From Lolium rigidum (lineage: Eukaryota > Streptophyta > Magnoliopsida > Poales > Poaceae), in the NCBI RefSeq assembly GCF_022539505.1, contig NC_061510.1, positions 99,092,292-99,156,291 on the forward strand: a stretch of DNA of 64,000 bases, written 5' to 3'. The first letter of the stretch is position 1; each line of letters starts with the position of its first letter. The notes beneath the pieces are model-generated. The model ran no database searches, was not told the origin of the DNA, and was given only the letters and a program-made list of their open reading frames with translations. The position numbers and the translations under genes were made by a program. Of this stretch, positions 1 through 11,293 are shown piece by piece.

Positions 1-11
1 TGCTAGCACGC

Positions 12-1689
12 ATGCATCCTTACGTTACTCGCGAATCCGCTAGTACCACCACCGCCTCACAGCCACCGATGCAATCCGCCGCGAGATCGCTCGCCGCCGC
101 GGGGAGTGCTGCCCTCCCCCTCCCCCGCCTCCGCCTCTTCACCGCGTCGCCCAGGAGGATCCGCGCCCGGATCCAGGCCCAGGCCCAGGCCCAGGCCCAG
201 ACGTCGACCGGGGCTCGTGAGTGCACTCAGCCGCGTGCTCAGCGTCTCAGCGACTTCCGCGGCCCGCTCCACGACCTCCCCGCCGCGCTCCGCGGCTTCG
301 CGCCGCGCCTCACCCCGGACGCGGCGCCCGCGGTGCTGCGCCGGTGCCGCCACCTCCCCGTGCCGTCGCTCCGGTTCTTCCTCTTCGCCGCGGCGCTCCC
401 CGGGTTCTCCCACCTGCCGGACTCGCTCCTCGTCCTCGCCAACTCGCTCGCTGCCGCACGGCTTTTCCCGCTGCTGCGCTCGCTGCTGTCCGATCTCCCG
501 CCGGCTGCGCTCTCGCGAGGCCTCTTCCCGCGGCTGTTCCGCGCATACTCGCGCGCGCTTCTCCCGGATGACGCGATCCGGGTCTTCTCCTCCATGGCGG
601 GGTTTGGGTTCCACCCGACCCTCGCCGATTTTCACTCGCTGCTCTTTGCCTTGTTACATAACGGCCTTGTAGACCTTCTTCTGAGAATCGGCAACCCATT
701 TCGATGTCTCAGCGAAAACCTACACAATCCTGATCTCTGGGTGGGCTGTTGCGGAGAAGCCGGAAAGCGCGCAAAAGCTATTTGATGAAATGGTCGATAG
801 GGGTGTCGAACCTGATGTGCCTGCCTACAACGCGTTGATTGATGCCTTATGCCGCGGAGGTGATATTGCACCTGCAGAGGACCATCTGAAAGATATGCAA
901 CAGAGCCGCGGGCTTGTTCCGGATGCTGCCACTTATGGTCCATTCATCCGTGCCGCCTGTGCATCAAAGGACGCCCGGGCCGCTCTTCGTGTGCTAGATA
1001 GGAGGCGCATGCACGACCTCACGCCCAATGTATTCACATACAATGCTATAATTCGTCTGCTGTGTGAGTTGGGAGAGATTGAGGAGGCTTACAATATCCT
1101 CGGTGAGATCATCGCACGAGGCGAGAAGCCTGATGTTTGGAGCTACAACACACTGATTAACGCGCATTGTAAGAAGAACGAAGTGAACAAGGCCTTGAGG
1201 CTCATTGCGAGGATGGATAAAGGCTTGTGCATACCAGACCGTCATTCTTACAACATGCTGCTAAAAATGTTGATTGGTATAGGAAGGATTGATAAGGCTG
1301 TTGAGATTTGGGATGGGAGGGAAAAGCGTGGCTTTCACCCAGGCGCAGCAACTTATGCCGTCATGATCCATGGACTTGCTTGCAAGAAGGGAAGATTAGA
1401 GGAGGCCTGCAGCTATTTCGTGATGATGCTGGATGAAGGTATCCCACCTTACCAGGCCACGTGTGAGGTTTTGAGGGATAGGCTAACAAGGCACGGCCTG
1501 AGGGACCAACTTGAGGTCCTCACTGATAGGATGCGGCGGAGCACTTCCTGCACAATACAGGAAATGACAAGTATCATGTGCACTCGTAAGAAGGCAGATG
1601 AAACTAGAAGCGTGAGCATTGAACAAGAACTAACAGGGCATGTTCTTGATGAGAGTGAATGGAGGGGGAAATGGAAACTAGGAGACTGA
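12..1689 (+). pseudogene. P-class pentatricopeptide repeat (PPR) protein gene, broken by frameshift and stop
   Basis: PPR proteins bind organellar RNA. The first frame (12-785; a second ATG at 69 begins an Arg/Ala-rich, acid-poor leader that looks like a mitochondrial presequence) runs into the repeat region. At about 672-680 the homologous reading moves to the frame that continues to the stop at 1689, and that frame also holds an in-frame TGA at 682-684. From 685 on, about seven 35-residue repeats are readable (starts such as YTILISGW, YNALIDAL, YNAIIRLL, YNTLINAH, YNMLLKML, YAVMIHGL). The C-terminal part resembles the family of Arabidopsis At1g52640 from memory. A CCAGGC hexamer run at about 173-201 encodes alternating Gln-Ala. 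The first ~220 residues and the C-terminal ~335 residues cannot be made as one protein. A sequencing error could explain the shift but not easily shift plus stop. The lesion is clear; the exact family name is less sure. Confidence 0.85.
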
Positions 1690-2324
1690 ACATTGATGCC
1701 ATTGGCCTTGTCTACAAAGTCCTGTACCATGTGATGTTTTCTTGTCTGTCTCCCTATTGTACAACTTATAAGGTAGTAAAACTTGTATTCTACCTCATAT
1801 GGAAGTTCTACTATTACAATAGACATAGTGCGTTTGCCAATTTAATGAAATTAAAAGGTTAGGATGCTTGATTCTGGTCAAGCAATTGGTGATGGAGTAT
1901 TTTGAAGCCTGCCTACTGTTCCTTGTCACCTTTTCGTCTTTTCTGTACTTCTCCTTGACCGGTAGGATGCTATGAATAAATTCCAACATTACCACTGTTT
2001 CCCATTTTTGATCAGATGATTTATTATTCCACTCTATGATTCTTATTATTTTTTCAAGTACGTCGCCCTCTTACCTTTTCATACAATCATATGCACATCT
2101 GTCAATACTCAATATACATCAAATATTTATGTATTTTCAGTATTATGACTTTGTTGGTATGAAGTGTAATCACCATGCTGATAGTACTTAAAACTGAGAT
2201 ACATTTCAACCATTATCTGTTAAGTGTTAATATTCTGACACCACAGCCATTTTGTTTCACTTATATGTAGTTCTTCTGTATAGTATCATTTCTGTTAACT
2301 CCTTCACTGGATTTGTTCTTTCAG
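1690..2324. other. Non-coding DNA between the PPR relic and the HSBP-like relic
   Basis: AT-rich DNA without a convincing reading frame. It probably holds the 3' untranslated region of the PPR gene and then a promoter or 5'-UTR intron of the next gene, because a good splice acceptor (TTCTTTCAG) ends at 2324. Confidence 0.5.
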
Positions 2325-3794
2325 GCAAATATGGATTCAGATCCCTCATCACAGAACCCAACAGACATGAAAGCATTTGTAAGTACTGATGTTATATACT
2401 TCTGTGCATTGTAACATTGTAGGCATACATCATTCACTTCAATGATATTTCATCCTCTTTCTGGTACAATAATTGGCTGAACATAAGATCTATTTTTCTT
2501 CAACGTATTTGTACACACTTTATGGATCATTTTAGAGTGTTTTTATATTCTAGCAGTACTGTATTATGTTGCTGTTTGAACTAATAATCTGGAAAGCATT
2601 GCTGTAACATGAACTTAGTAGATGCCTAGATGGTGAGGTTAACAGTCAAATTATGCAGTTTTTCTACTGGTGAAGAAGTCCTAATTCGCTTTTGAGGAAC
2701 CAGAAGTGTATCCCTTTGTTTAACAGAAATAAATAGTTTTGCTGACAGTTTTTGTCTTTTATTTAACACTTGTTAAATGATGATGAATTTCAGCAAACAT
2801 GGTTTGAGTCTATGTCCCAGAACATCGTGTCAAAGAATATCCTTACCTGCGGATTATGATTATTCTTTTTGTTACCATCAATTGTTTTCATGGCCACATT
2901 GGTTCATCATCTTCCGGCAATGCACAGTTAACTAGACATATCGTTCTATTCTTGTTTGCCTGATGTGAGATTATTATGATGCCATTATGCATTTATGATG
3001 CTGATATATGTAGAAAATTTATTCTTCATTGTTATGTGTTTCTTTGTTATTTGTTTTGTGCAAATTTTTAACGTTCATCAACCTTTTGATTTTGACAAAT
3101 GAGCCAAGTATACATGCATGTATGATATATAATAGTATGTCACACACACCCAATAACCATGGCAATGGGAACATATTGTTGTTTTGAGAAGTCTATGCTG
3201 CTGTTACAGTGCTCGTGAGCAAAATAGAAGCTGTCTGTTTTACTTCCGCTTTTCTTCAGACAATTATACTCGAGTTTGTCTGTTTGCTCAGTCATTCCTT
3301 TGTGTACCACAACTTTTATATGTTAGTGTACCAAGATTCTTGCTACATTGAGATAAATTGAAAGATTGTTGCTAAATCAGTGCAAGTCAAATGACACAGT
3401 TTCACAATCATATTCTAATTTTAAGTATATTCCCTCCATTCCAAATTAAGTGATGCAGCTTTGTCTAGACAAAGATGCGTCACTTAATTTGGAACAGAGG
3501 TACTACATATTTCTATCATGTTGACGTCAGAAAGAGCTCTTTGCATCATCCAATTTTGTTGTAGTAACTGCAAAATTCATCTCAGTTTGAATCCATCAAA
3601 CTTGCACCAAGTTGATTGCTGCATGAGTTTTACAATACCTCTGGGCTGCCATATTATATTTTCCTTGACCACACTGCACTAGATGAAATGGGAACCAAGA
3701 TCGATGAACTGGAGCAGAGCGTCAACGATCTGAAAGCTGAGATGGGAACCACCCCAAGAAGCCTGAAGAGGCAAAGCCAGCTGACTCCGCATAA
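2325..3794 (+). pseudogene. Heat shock factor binding protein (HSBP)-like relic, split over three exon remnants
   Basis: HSBPs are small coiled-coil proteins that attenuate heat-shock transcription factors; maize EMP2 is a member. Exon 1 (2325-2378) follows a TTTCAG acceptor, opens with ATG at 2331 (MDSDPSSQNPTDMKAF) and ends at a GTAAGT donor. A second remnant at about 2794-2835 reads QTWFESMSQNIVSK, with Trp where the family has Arg, and its donor is destroyed. The last exon (about 3683-3794) reads DEMGTKIDELEQSVNDLKAE, the conserved hydrophobic-heptad coiled coil. Its tail (PKKPEEAKPADSA, stop 3792-3794) is in another frame after about 3750. The short conserved stretch between exon 1 and remnant 2 was not found. 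The order of the pieces and the family motifs make the identity convincing; loss of a piece, a lost donor and a frameshift make it a pseudogene. Confidence 0.8.
3430..3500. mobile_element. Short Stowaway-like MITE remnant in the HSBP intron
   Basis: Begins TTCCCTCCATTCCAAATTAA and ends TTAATTTGGAACAGAGG, which are inverted versions of each other. It is flanked by TA on both sides (3428-3429, 3501-3502), and the centre also pairs (TTTGTCTAGACAAA). Size and TA flank fit a Stowaway/Mariner MITE. Confidence 0.7.
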
Positions 3795-4604
3795 CCACAT
3801 AACTTGGCTGTAGGCCAGAGATTGGCTAGTAAAGATTTCGTGGCATGACTAAAATTTCGGCCTTTATATGGGTATCTGATGGATTCCCATGGACCATATC
3901 TCTTGTATGAGTGTACTTCCGTATTAGACATCTATTGCTCCGACTGTAGCTTCTGCTCTCCAGAGCCCTGACTGTTTAGGTTGTTTTCCTATGCCTATGG
4001 TCATTCTCGTACTGTTGGTTTGCCTTCTCTCCAAAGCTGATGATGCTTCAAGACGATGTATGAGCTTCTACGCAATTTTATCGACCTCGGTGTTTGTGTT
4101 GAAGAGTTATGCTGCACCTGCCTGTAATCAGCGTGCTAATCCATTAAGCATTTCAATTTTTTTACTTGAGAAAATGTATTCCTTGAGTTACCTTTGCGGG
4201 GTATGAAATTTCGTTTTTGCAATTTCTATGGTGGCCGTGTGACGGTGTGAGTCCCTGGACATTTGCAGCGGCGCTCCGGCATGCGTCACCGGGGGGCGGC
4301 GCCGACACATGCCAAGATGAACTCGCATCGCCTCCCGCTCCCGGTCTCCCACCGGCGACCACGACCAACCCCCAAAGGCCAAAAACGCCACCAGCCAGGA
4401 GGCAAAACACCAACCACGGCGACCAGCTACAACCCTCTCACCGACACGCGGGCCCCACCCGCCACCTCCACACCACCAACCCGCCTCCTTCAAAATTTTA
4501 TTTGCGAGAAAACCCCCTCGACGTCCCACCTCGCCGCCTCCGCCCAACGAAACAACCAAACCCGGCGACCTCCTCCAAGAGCCGAGCCGCCGCCGCCGCC
4601 ACCG
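3795..4604. other. HSBP 3' flank and GC-rich upstream region of the next gene
   Basis: 3795-4200 is ordinary AT-rich 3' flank. From about 4220 the sequence becomes strongly C-rich, and the open frames there on both strands are composition effects. The region runs into a TATA box at 4605, so its right part is probably a promoter. Confidence 0.4.
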
Positions 4605-4612
4605 CTATATAC
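4605..4612 (+). promoter_or_regulatory. TATA box of the orphan transit-peptide gene
   Basis: CTATATAC lies 47 bases upstream of the ATG at 4652, in a C-rich leader typical of grass nuclear genes for plastid proteins. Confidence 0.55.
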
Positions 4613-4651
4613 TGCCCCGACCCCGGCATCCCTCTTCTCCCGACTCCTAGG

Positions 4652-4783
4652 ATGGCCCACCAGCTCCTCCTCCCCTCCAAGCCCCTGCTGCCCGCCGCGG
4701 CCGCCGCCACCCCGCGCCGCGCCGGCCGCTCCGTCGTCTCTGTCCGCGCGGCGGTCTCCGGAAGGCGGTCGGCGCGGAAAGCG
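4652..4783 (+). pseudogene. Orphan first exon with a plastid transit peptide
   Basis: ATG at 4652 opens MAHQLLLPSKPLLPAAAAAT followed by RRAGRSVVSVRAAVSGRRSA. The stretch is rich in Ala, Ser and Arg without acidic residues and contains a VRA-type cleavage-site context, so it reads as a chloroplast transit peptide behind a TATA box. After about 44 residues the coding sequence ends abruptly at a run of short duplications (4784-4830), and nothing resembling a mature protein follows. The passenger protein cannot be named from a transit peptide. It is either a gene truncated by a repaired break or a first exon whose downstream exons were removed. Confidence 0.55.
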
Positions 4784-4830
4784 TTGCTGCGCTCTTGCTG
4801 TAGATTCATGCTGCGCTCTTGCTGTAGTTC
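4784..4830 (+). repeat. Filler-DNA scar: two copies of a retrotransposon junction sequence
   Basis: 4784-4810 is identical over 27 bases to 12547-12573. The 12.5-kb sequence is a junction: 15 bases of flanking DNA plus the first 12 bases of a solo LTR inserted there. 4811-4827 repeats 17 bases of the same junction (CTGCGCTCTTGCTGTAG). A junction created by an insertion cannot pre-exist, so the 4.8-kb copies should be the derived ones, as expected of templated filler in break repair. Confidence 0.7.
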
Positions 4831-5436
4831 CGTATCAGGGTTCTAGCTTGGATGTATGGACCTTCTTCCCTCGGTAGTAACTATTGATTTGAAGTAAAAT
4901 GTGACGTGTTCAAATTGATGTGATGGATCATTTTTTCTTGCTTACTTCTGAATTGGGTTGCTCGTTATATTGCCTAATAGTATTAGTGATTGGGTAATGG
5001 AGCCAAACTAATGGTTTGATTCTATATGAGTTATAGTTGCTCTTGGCTCTGTATGCGTTCCTTGCGAATTAAGAAAATGTGACTATTGCTCATGTTTATT
5101 GCCGAGCTTCTTATTGATGCTAACAGGAATATTTGGTTCAGAACAAATCATGCTGCCGTTGCTTTTGATAGTCTAGTACTTTAGTAAGTGATAATTTAAG
5201 TCCGCTACTGGTCCTTTTGTTGAACATACTTACCTTAAGTCCCCGCAAAAGAAATAAGAGAGTCTGTAAGTTAAGGTTCAAATGAGTGCAACTAGGAACA
5301 AGACCTGTATAGAAATACAATGGTGAAAAGGAAAAATAACAGCTGACAAAACTCCTGGGCAAACAAAGCGGATAGAAATATAAATTCAGAACACTAAGGG
5401 ACAAGAGCCATGATTACTTCTCTATCTCTATCTCTA
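4831..5436. other. Non-coding DNA up to the Helitron insertion site
   Basis: No supported reading frame. It ends in a short TCTCTA tandem repeat (about 5419-5442) that makes the exact Helitron start ambiguous by multiples of six bases. Confidence 0.4.
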
Positions 5437-6791
5437 TCTCTATATACTATCTAAAAAGGAGGAACTGGTTCTGTTTCCTCCGGTTAAAAGGTTTCGTCCT
5501 ACATATTTTCATCTGACTATTTTGCCCTCCCACCAAACCGTACATTTTCAGTACCGGTTTCTTTAATTCTCGTCGCCCCGAAAAATCCTCTCCCGTCTCT
5601 GGTCGAATACCCAAATCTCCATCTCCACCGCCACCCGCTCGATCCACACCACCACCGCCGCCCCTGCCTGGGAATAAGGCTGCCAGAGTTCCTGTTGGAC
5701 CCGGAGGCGGCGGCCCTTGACGACATCGTTGACCTGCCATCTGCAGGGACGCACACGATGCCAATCCACGGATCCTCGTGTTTGTGGAAATCACGATCCA
5801 GCACCACCGCCGCTAGGGATCGCCCCCCGCCACCTCCTGACTGTATGCCACGGCTCGAACGCGCCGAATGCAATCTGTCCGCCGCCGCTCGCTGGTTCAT
5901 ACCTTGCCCGCTGCCTCTGTACCTGCTCGGTCTTCGTCTGAACTCGGCCTGGAGGTCGCCTGATTGAGCGACGCGCCCACGACCTCGTACGTATCAGGTG
6001 CTAATTAGGTACGAACACAAACATCCTCGTACGTGTGTTATTTGAACTGTAATCCCCTCTCTCTCATCTTTGGTTGCTAGGTGCTTGATGAATTCTGGTA
6101 TGATACATGTTCCTATAGGTACGTCGCAGTTTATTTTTACCAAGAAAGAGGGAGAGGATGGGGATGACGGCGTGGTTGATCCGGCAGCCGTCTCGCTTGT
6201 ATGTTCCCGAGGCACCGCGTAACTTCTTTCCAGACCTAGCCAAGAGAGAAGATGAGGCAGCGGGAAATTGATGTGTATCTTGAGGACAAGGAATTGTAGA
6301 ACTTGAAGCGGATTCAGGGGAAGTTCGTCATCCACCATAAGTGGCTTCAGTCTGAATATGATTTGTCTTGATGCAAACAACAGGTGGCCTTATGATATGT
6401 AAGATGATAGGAAGGGAATACTTTGTTTATTCGATACTGGAATTTGTCTATCTTTGTTACATCTTTCTCATATTGTAGCTTGGCTGAATCATCTAATAAC
6501 AATCACACTGATAAACTCTGTAACTTTATGGTGTATTTTATAAGAACAATAATTATGTTTTCAAGAGATAACATCACTGTAGCGAAAAGGACCATGATTG
6601 TTAGGAAGCGGTCTCGCAGCCCAGCTAGGAGCCATAATCCTCCACTCCACTTGCAGTTTGGTTCATCTGGATGAAACAGTTTTGGTGCATTCCTATGGCA
6701 TGGGCGTATCTCCATTTGCTTTTTTGGCAACTGGTGCATTCACCCTTGGGCTTTTTGGCATCGAATATCAAAAGTTTTTGTGTTGACGGGT

Positions 6792-6945
6792 TGTAATCGT
6801 AGATGCAAAAGAGGAAACTCTGGAGCAGATTGTGTATGTTGCTTGTCAGATCATAATTTGTATGAAGATTGTGTTGAGGGCCTGTAATCGTAGATGCAAA
6901 AGAGTGTGTATGTTGCTTGTCAGATCATAATCTGTATGACAGATA
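6792..6945 (+). repeat. Local tandem duplication, period about 91 bases
   Basis: TGTAATCGTAGATGCAAAAG begins at 6792 and again at 6883. Both copies continue into TGTGTATGTTGCTTGTCAGA; the second copy lacks about 18 bases between the two blocks. Confidence 0.75.
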
Positions 6946-7715
6946 ATATTTTTCACATTTTAACAAGGTATGTTCTTGTATTTTCTACTGTTCACTTTTC
7001 CATTTTTTTCAGGACCTATTCCAGGGATGTGGGAGGCCATGGTGCAACCTCTTCGCATTGTGGAAAATTCTATGTCATTCACAGTGGAATTGATCCGATA
7101 CCAAGTAACAAAGAGTTTTCTTCACAGCTCTTTATTTTATGCTGCTTCAGTTCCATTGTACTCATGAGAATATTGTCGAAAGAAAGATTACTGCAGAATG
7201 GGCATTGCATCGGAAGCTTGGATTACAGCAAATTGAAGACACTTATCATCAGAATCATCACCTATTTCAAAGCCCAGAATGGATCCACTTCATCAAACAC
7301 GCAACGATAGCCAGGTCAGTCGCTTTTGAGTGATAAACTTCTAATGTTTCAGTAGAAAAATGCTTCCTTTTGTAAGGTTATTTTATTCTCTTCAAAACAA
7401 TAAAACTGACAATGTCGTATTTTCTTTCGAGGTGACTATTCTTGGTTGACCTCCAGAGCATCCAATACAATTTGATTTCTTCTTTGGTAAAACTTGTTCT
7501 AACCTAATATGAGCCTCCTTAGCTCCACAACATCCTACACTATCTAGCCCACCATTATAAAGGAATCAGAGACTTGCCTGATATTTATGCTGCATAGATG
7601 CGCTGTCTCCAACTTCATTCTTCTTCCATTTATGTGTGAACCTTGAGGCTTTGGTATCCATTACCTCAACCTGTTGCTATGCATTATTGGATCAGTATCT
7701 TTCATTTGGAAAATG

Positions 7716-7817
7716 TTCCCTCCAGTTGCAAATAATTCTCCAAAAATAGATGTATCTAGACATGTTTTAGTGAGTAGATATGTCTATTTTTTGGCAACTA
7801 TTTTGAACCGGTTGGAG
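7716..7817. mobile_element. Stowaway-like MITE inside the Helitron
   Basis: Left end TTCCCTCCAGTTGCAAATAA and right end TTTGAACCGGTTGGAG are imperfect inverted repeats in the CTCCCTCC family style, followed by TA. The centre contains an inverted pair around ACATGTTTTAGTGAGTAGAT. No coding capacity. Confidence 0.6.
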
Positions 7818-9387
7818 TAGTAGACTAGAAGTGACTGTTTTAGGATGACGAGGTGGATAAGATGTGTATGTGGAAGAAACGATCCATTTTTCAACACCTT
7901 TCTGCTTTTCTGTATCTTGATATGCATTAGTATTTTTTGTACGATTTGTGAGTGATTTCGCCTGCGTCGCTAATTGCATTGTAGCTGCTGTTTGTGCCGG
8001 TTCAAGACAAACTATTTTGTGTACTGTTGTTACAGCCTATGAAAAGATTGGCTATGCGTGCCTCGGTTTTATTGAGCATAGAGGAACATGAAAATTTAAG
8101 TGGATCACCTTAGTGGAGCTGCAGATGCACAATCTCCCACATTTGCCATCATCTCCATGCCTTCCATTTCTTATACGAGAAGTCAGGCCTGCCACAGGCC
8201 TGACCAAGCTCGCTGATCATTATGTTGCATCTATTGTCTCAGCTATCGCCTATCAGTTCCATCGAGTCATATACGCTCACATTATACAGGGAGTTGATTT
8301 ATTAATGATATATCTGCCACACTCATAATTTCTATGAGGTTGCATCACACATGGAGTATGCTAGAACTTAGGTTTTTGCAACTTCATTGCATTATAAGTT
8401 TGAAAGGTCGTGTTTTGGCTTCTGGTTTGTATACACATGTAAAATCACCCAAAAAATCGTAGAAAAATACCCTTCACAACATAGTTTAATTTACAACTTG
8501 AGAATGGAGATACTCCGTAATATTGAAACGGCACCTTAGTGCCTTCGGATTCACATTACATGGTATCTTTTAGAACCATTTTTTAGATTTTTCTTTGCAA
8601 TGGCTTTGGAAAGAAGTAAACATGATTACGAATTGGTGATAAATGCCCAGCTTTGAGCTCGCTACTGCAAGGTCCCCCTTTATGCTTCTCTTCTCAACTC
8701 ATGTTTTTATCAAGATCTGTGTATGCATTGGACGTTGATGCAATTTTATATATGGAGCAATTTGTTCTGCCATGTTAGTTTCTTGACATAATTAGGAAAA
8801 GTTTGGGGTAGAAGACAGTACTGCGGCGCCAGAACAATCTATGGTACTCCTCGACCCTGGAGCCCCTGGATGTACAAAGAGTTCATTCAAGTTTGGGATG
8901 ATATACTGTTTCGTTTTGCAAATTAGTAGATTCAGTTAGTTCAGGTATGTGATGATCTGTGAGCAGTGGAATTTTTATGCACCTTTGACGTTAAATCCAA
9001 ATGCTATTCCAGCCACCGTAATGTTAAAACAAATAGTACGATAGTTTAAAAAGTTGCTTTGGTTACCTACCATATCAATAGTATAACGTTATTCATTTAT
9101 CATCAGTTACTGTGTCACCATTTTCTTAGGTTACGCATTGGCTCAGGGCCTCCATACTGTGCATTGTGCTGCCCAAGAAGGATTGGGGCATTGGAAAAAT
9201 CAATTGGTGGATTTTCCAAAGGGCACTTCTGAAAACGTCGGTAAAGAGCAGTAGCTAATGATATTCTTACATGGAGAGTGATGCTCGGGTAAGCTACTGT
9301 TGCAAAAGTGTATTCTTGATAGAAGTAGCATGGATGTTTAAATATGAAAATCTGAGATGGACTATGGAAAGTGTAAAGTTCTTTTGA

Positions 9388-11293
9388 AGAGCAAGTGTCT
9401 TCAGGCAACCAGATCGAAATGCCGAAGTTACATTTGCTTTTTTTTTTTTGACTGTAACTACGGCGGGCGTGAGCCAGCCTGAACATATATTCAGTCAAGT
9501 TGCCTATGAGCTTTTCAGCCTCTACAAGATAGGTTCAAATGAACCAGAGTACACGGGGGTTACAAGAGAGGAGAAGAAAAAGAAAAACACACACCGACAA
9601 CACACAAGACCGAGGAGAGAAAAAAAAAGTGGCCACCCCACAAAACTGGGGGGCAGTTGGCCGATGAGAATACTCATCGCGACCCCAGCACAACGATCAC
9701 AAGGAAGAGTCCCGAGGACACACCAGAGGGACATCCCAGCTCGAGGCTCCATTGGAGTAATCGAACGGCTTTGGTCCGCCGAGACCCGAAGAACGACACT
9801 GCACCATCGACGTAATCGAAGGGCCACGCGCATCCGAGACCACACTACGCACCGACACCACCTGTGTCGAGGGTGTGGCCGAAAGGTTGCACGTGGCCGA
9901 GACGACGCCACGACGCCTGTGTGCCACCAGCTGGAGTCGAAGGGCATCACAAAGCAGAGACACGCCCATTGAGCACTCGCACATGGAGCACCCTCGACAC
10001 GCCAAAGAGCTCCGACAAGGACCCGACACCGGAGCCCGAACAACCGGCAAGAAGAAGCCACCACCACCACTGCCACGGCTCACCTCGCATCGGAGAGGAG
10101 ACCGCACCCATGGCCGCCATCTGCATCACCATGGGGCACACCAGTACAGATAGGAGCAGCGTCCTCTGCCACTGATGGCAAGACAGAGGGGCTCAACACC
10201 CAGCCACGACGACCCCCCGGGTGGGAAGCACGTCACCACCATGGCCGCCACTGCGAAACCACGGCACCCGCCAACCCCAGCGGCGATCCGCTGCAGGTTG
10301 ATGTCTGAGTAAAGAGGAGGCGCCCCTCGCAGCCACAACACCGACCAGCAGTGGCCAGCATATACTGCCGCCAAGACAGCCGAACGCCGACCACCACCGG
10401 ACCGCCAGAATTGGAGAACTCATCGACCCGAACCGGAAGCGCCACACCATGTGGAGGCAATCCACAACGGAGACGACAGCTCCGCCCAGCACCATGCTGG
10501 CAGGAGCACCGCACAACATCTCTCCCAAATGCCAGCCTAGAGAGGCAGGCCGCTCCAGATCGAGCGCACCTGATCTTCAAGGAATCCTCCTAGCATGCCG
10601 GCTTGGGAGAAGATAGAGGGCAGCAGCACAGGACCTCCAAAACCGCCCGACACGCCGCCCGACGCGACCACGCCGGCCGCCACCGCCAAAAACCACCGCA
10701 GGCCGCCGCCCGGAACCCAACCACCACCCTCTACGGAGGAAGCCATCAGAAGTGGCAGAACACGCAGCAGCCACCGCGCAGCAGCCGCGCCGCCCCTTCC
10801 GCCGCCACCAGCCGCAACCGCCGGAGAAGGACGCCGGAGCCGGGCCGCCCAGATCCCGCGCACCGGAGGGCGCCCCGCCGCCACCGCGCCGCCAGGGCTT
10901 TGCCCGACGACGCCCACCGGTGGCGGCGAGGGCGGGGGAGACGGGGGGGGGCCGGCCGCTCGCCGGATCTGAGGCGCCCCGGTGCGGCTCGGCTCAGCCG
11001 CACGGGGTCGGGAGCGCTTCTGTGTCCGCGACGCGATGTACATACACGGAAGTGTATAAGTTACATTTGCTTGTAATACCTCCCGTAGAGAAAGAGAATA
11101 TTACTGTTGCAGATAAAGCAGAGCATGATCCAGCGATAAAGATCGGTAAAGTAGACAGAGAGAAGCTGTATGGCAACACTTTGACATCGTATTTGAAACT
11201 GAAGATAAGGAGGAGGTGCCGAGCAATCAGGATATAGGGATAGTTCCATGTAGCGGCGACAAATATTTTGTTATTAACCAAAGTTATTTATAA
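9388..11293 (+). pseudogene. Captured C-terminal gene fragment, split by a retroposon
   Basis: Reading across the retroposon insertion (left piece to 9439, right piece from 11073) gives EEQVSSGNQIEMPKLHLLVI followed by PPVEKENITVADKAEHDPAI. After a frame change near 11185 it continues as ETEDKEEVPSNQDIGIVPCS and ends GDKYFVINQSYL at a TAA (11291-11293). The charged composition and clean joining across the insertion point indicate a real former exon carried by the Helitron. I do not recognise the family. Confidence 0.5.
9440..11057 (-). mobile_element. Poly(A) retroposon on the minus strand with 15-bp TSD
   Basis: The 15-base word AAGTTACATTTGCTT stands at 9425-9439 and again at 11058-11072, flanking 1.62 kb. 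A T-run overlaps the left repeat, so on the minus strand the insert ends in poly(A). Variable-length TSD plus poly(A) is the mark of L1-mediated insertion. The insert is GC-rich (about 9600-11040); several minus-strand frames are open but none shows a reverse transcriptase or endonuclease motif. It may be a 5'-truncated or non-autonomous LINE, or a retrocopy of a long GC-rich transcript. Confidence 0.8.

Noticed and set aside
57..699. Long minus-strand and alternative-frame ORFs over the PPR start
   Set aside because: Very GC-rich DNA keeps several frames open; only the frame with the presequence and continuing PPR repeats has protein-like composition.
4188..4877. ORFs of 100-210 codons on both strands upstream of and over the transit-peptide exon
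   Set aside because: C-rich promoter and leader composition, no recognisable domain; the ATG at 4652 behind a TATA box is the only supported start.
6967..7012. Intron between AACAAG|GTATGT and TTTCAG|GACC in the Helitron
   Set aside because: Splice signals are good but 46 bases is below the usual minimum for plant introns, and the joined protein is not recognised.
9522..11043. Several Cys/Trp- or Gly-rich ORFs in the GC-rich retroposon
   Set aside because: Overlapping in both strands with low-complexity content and no family motif.
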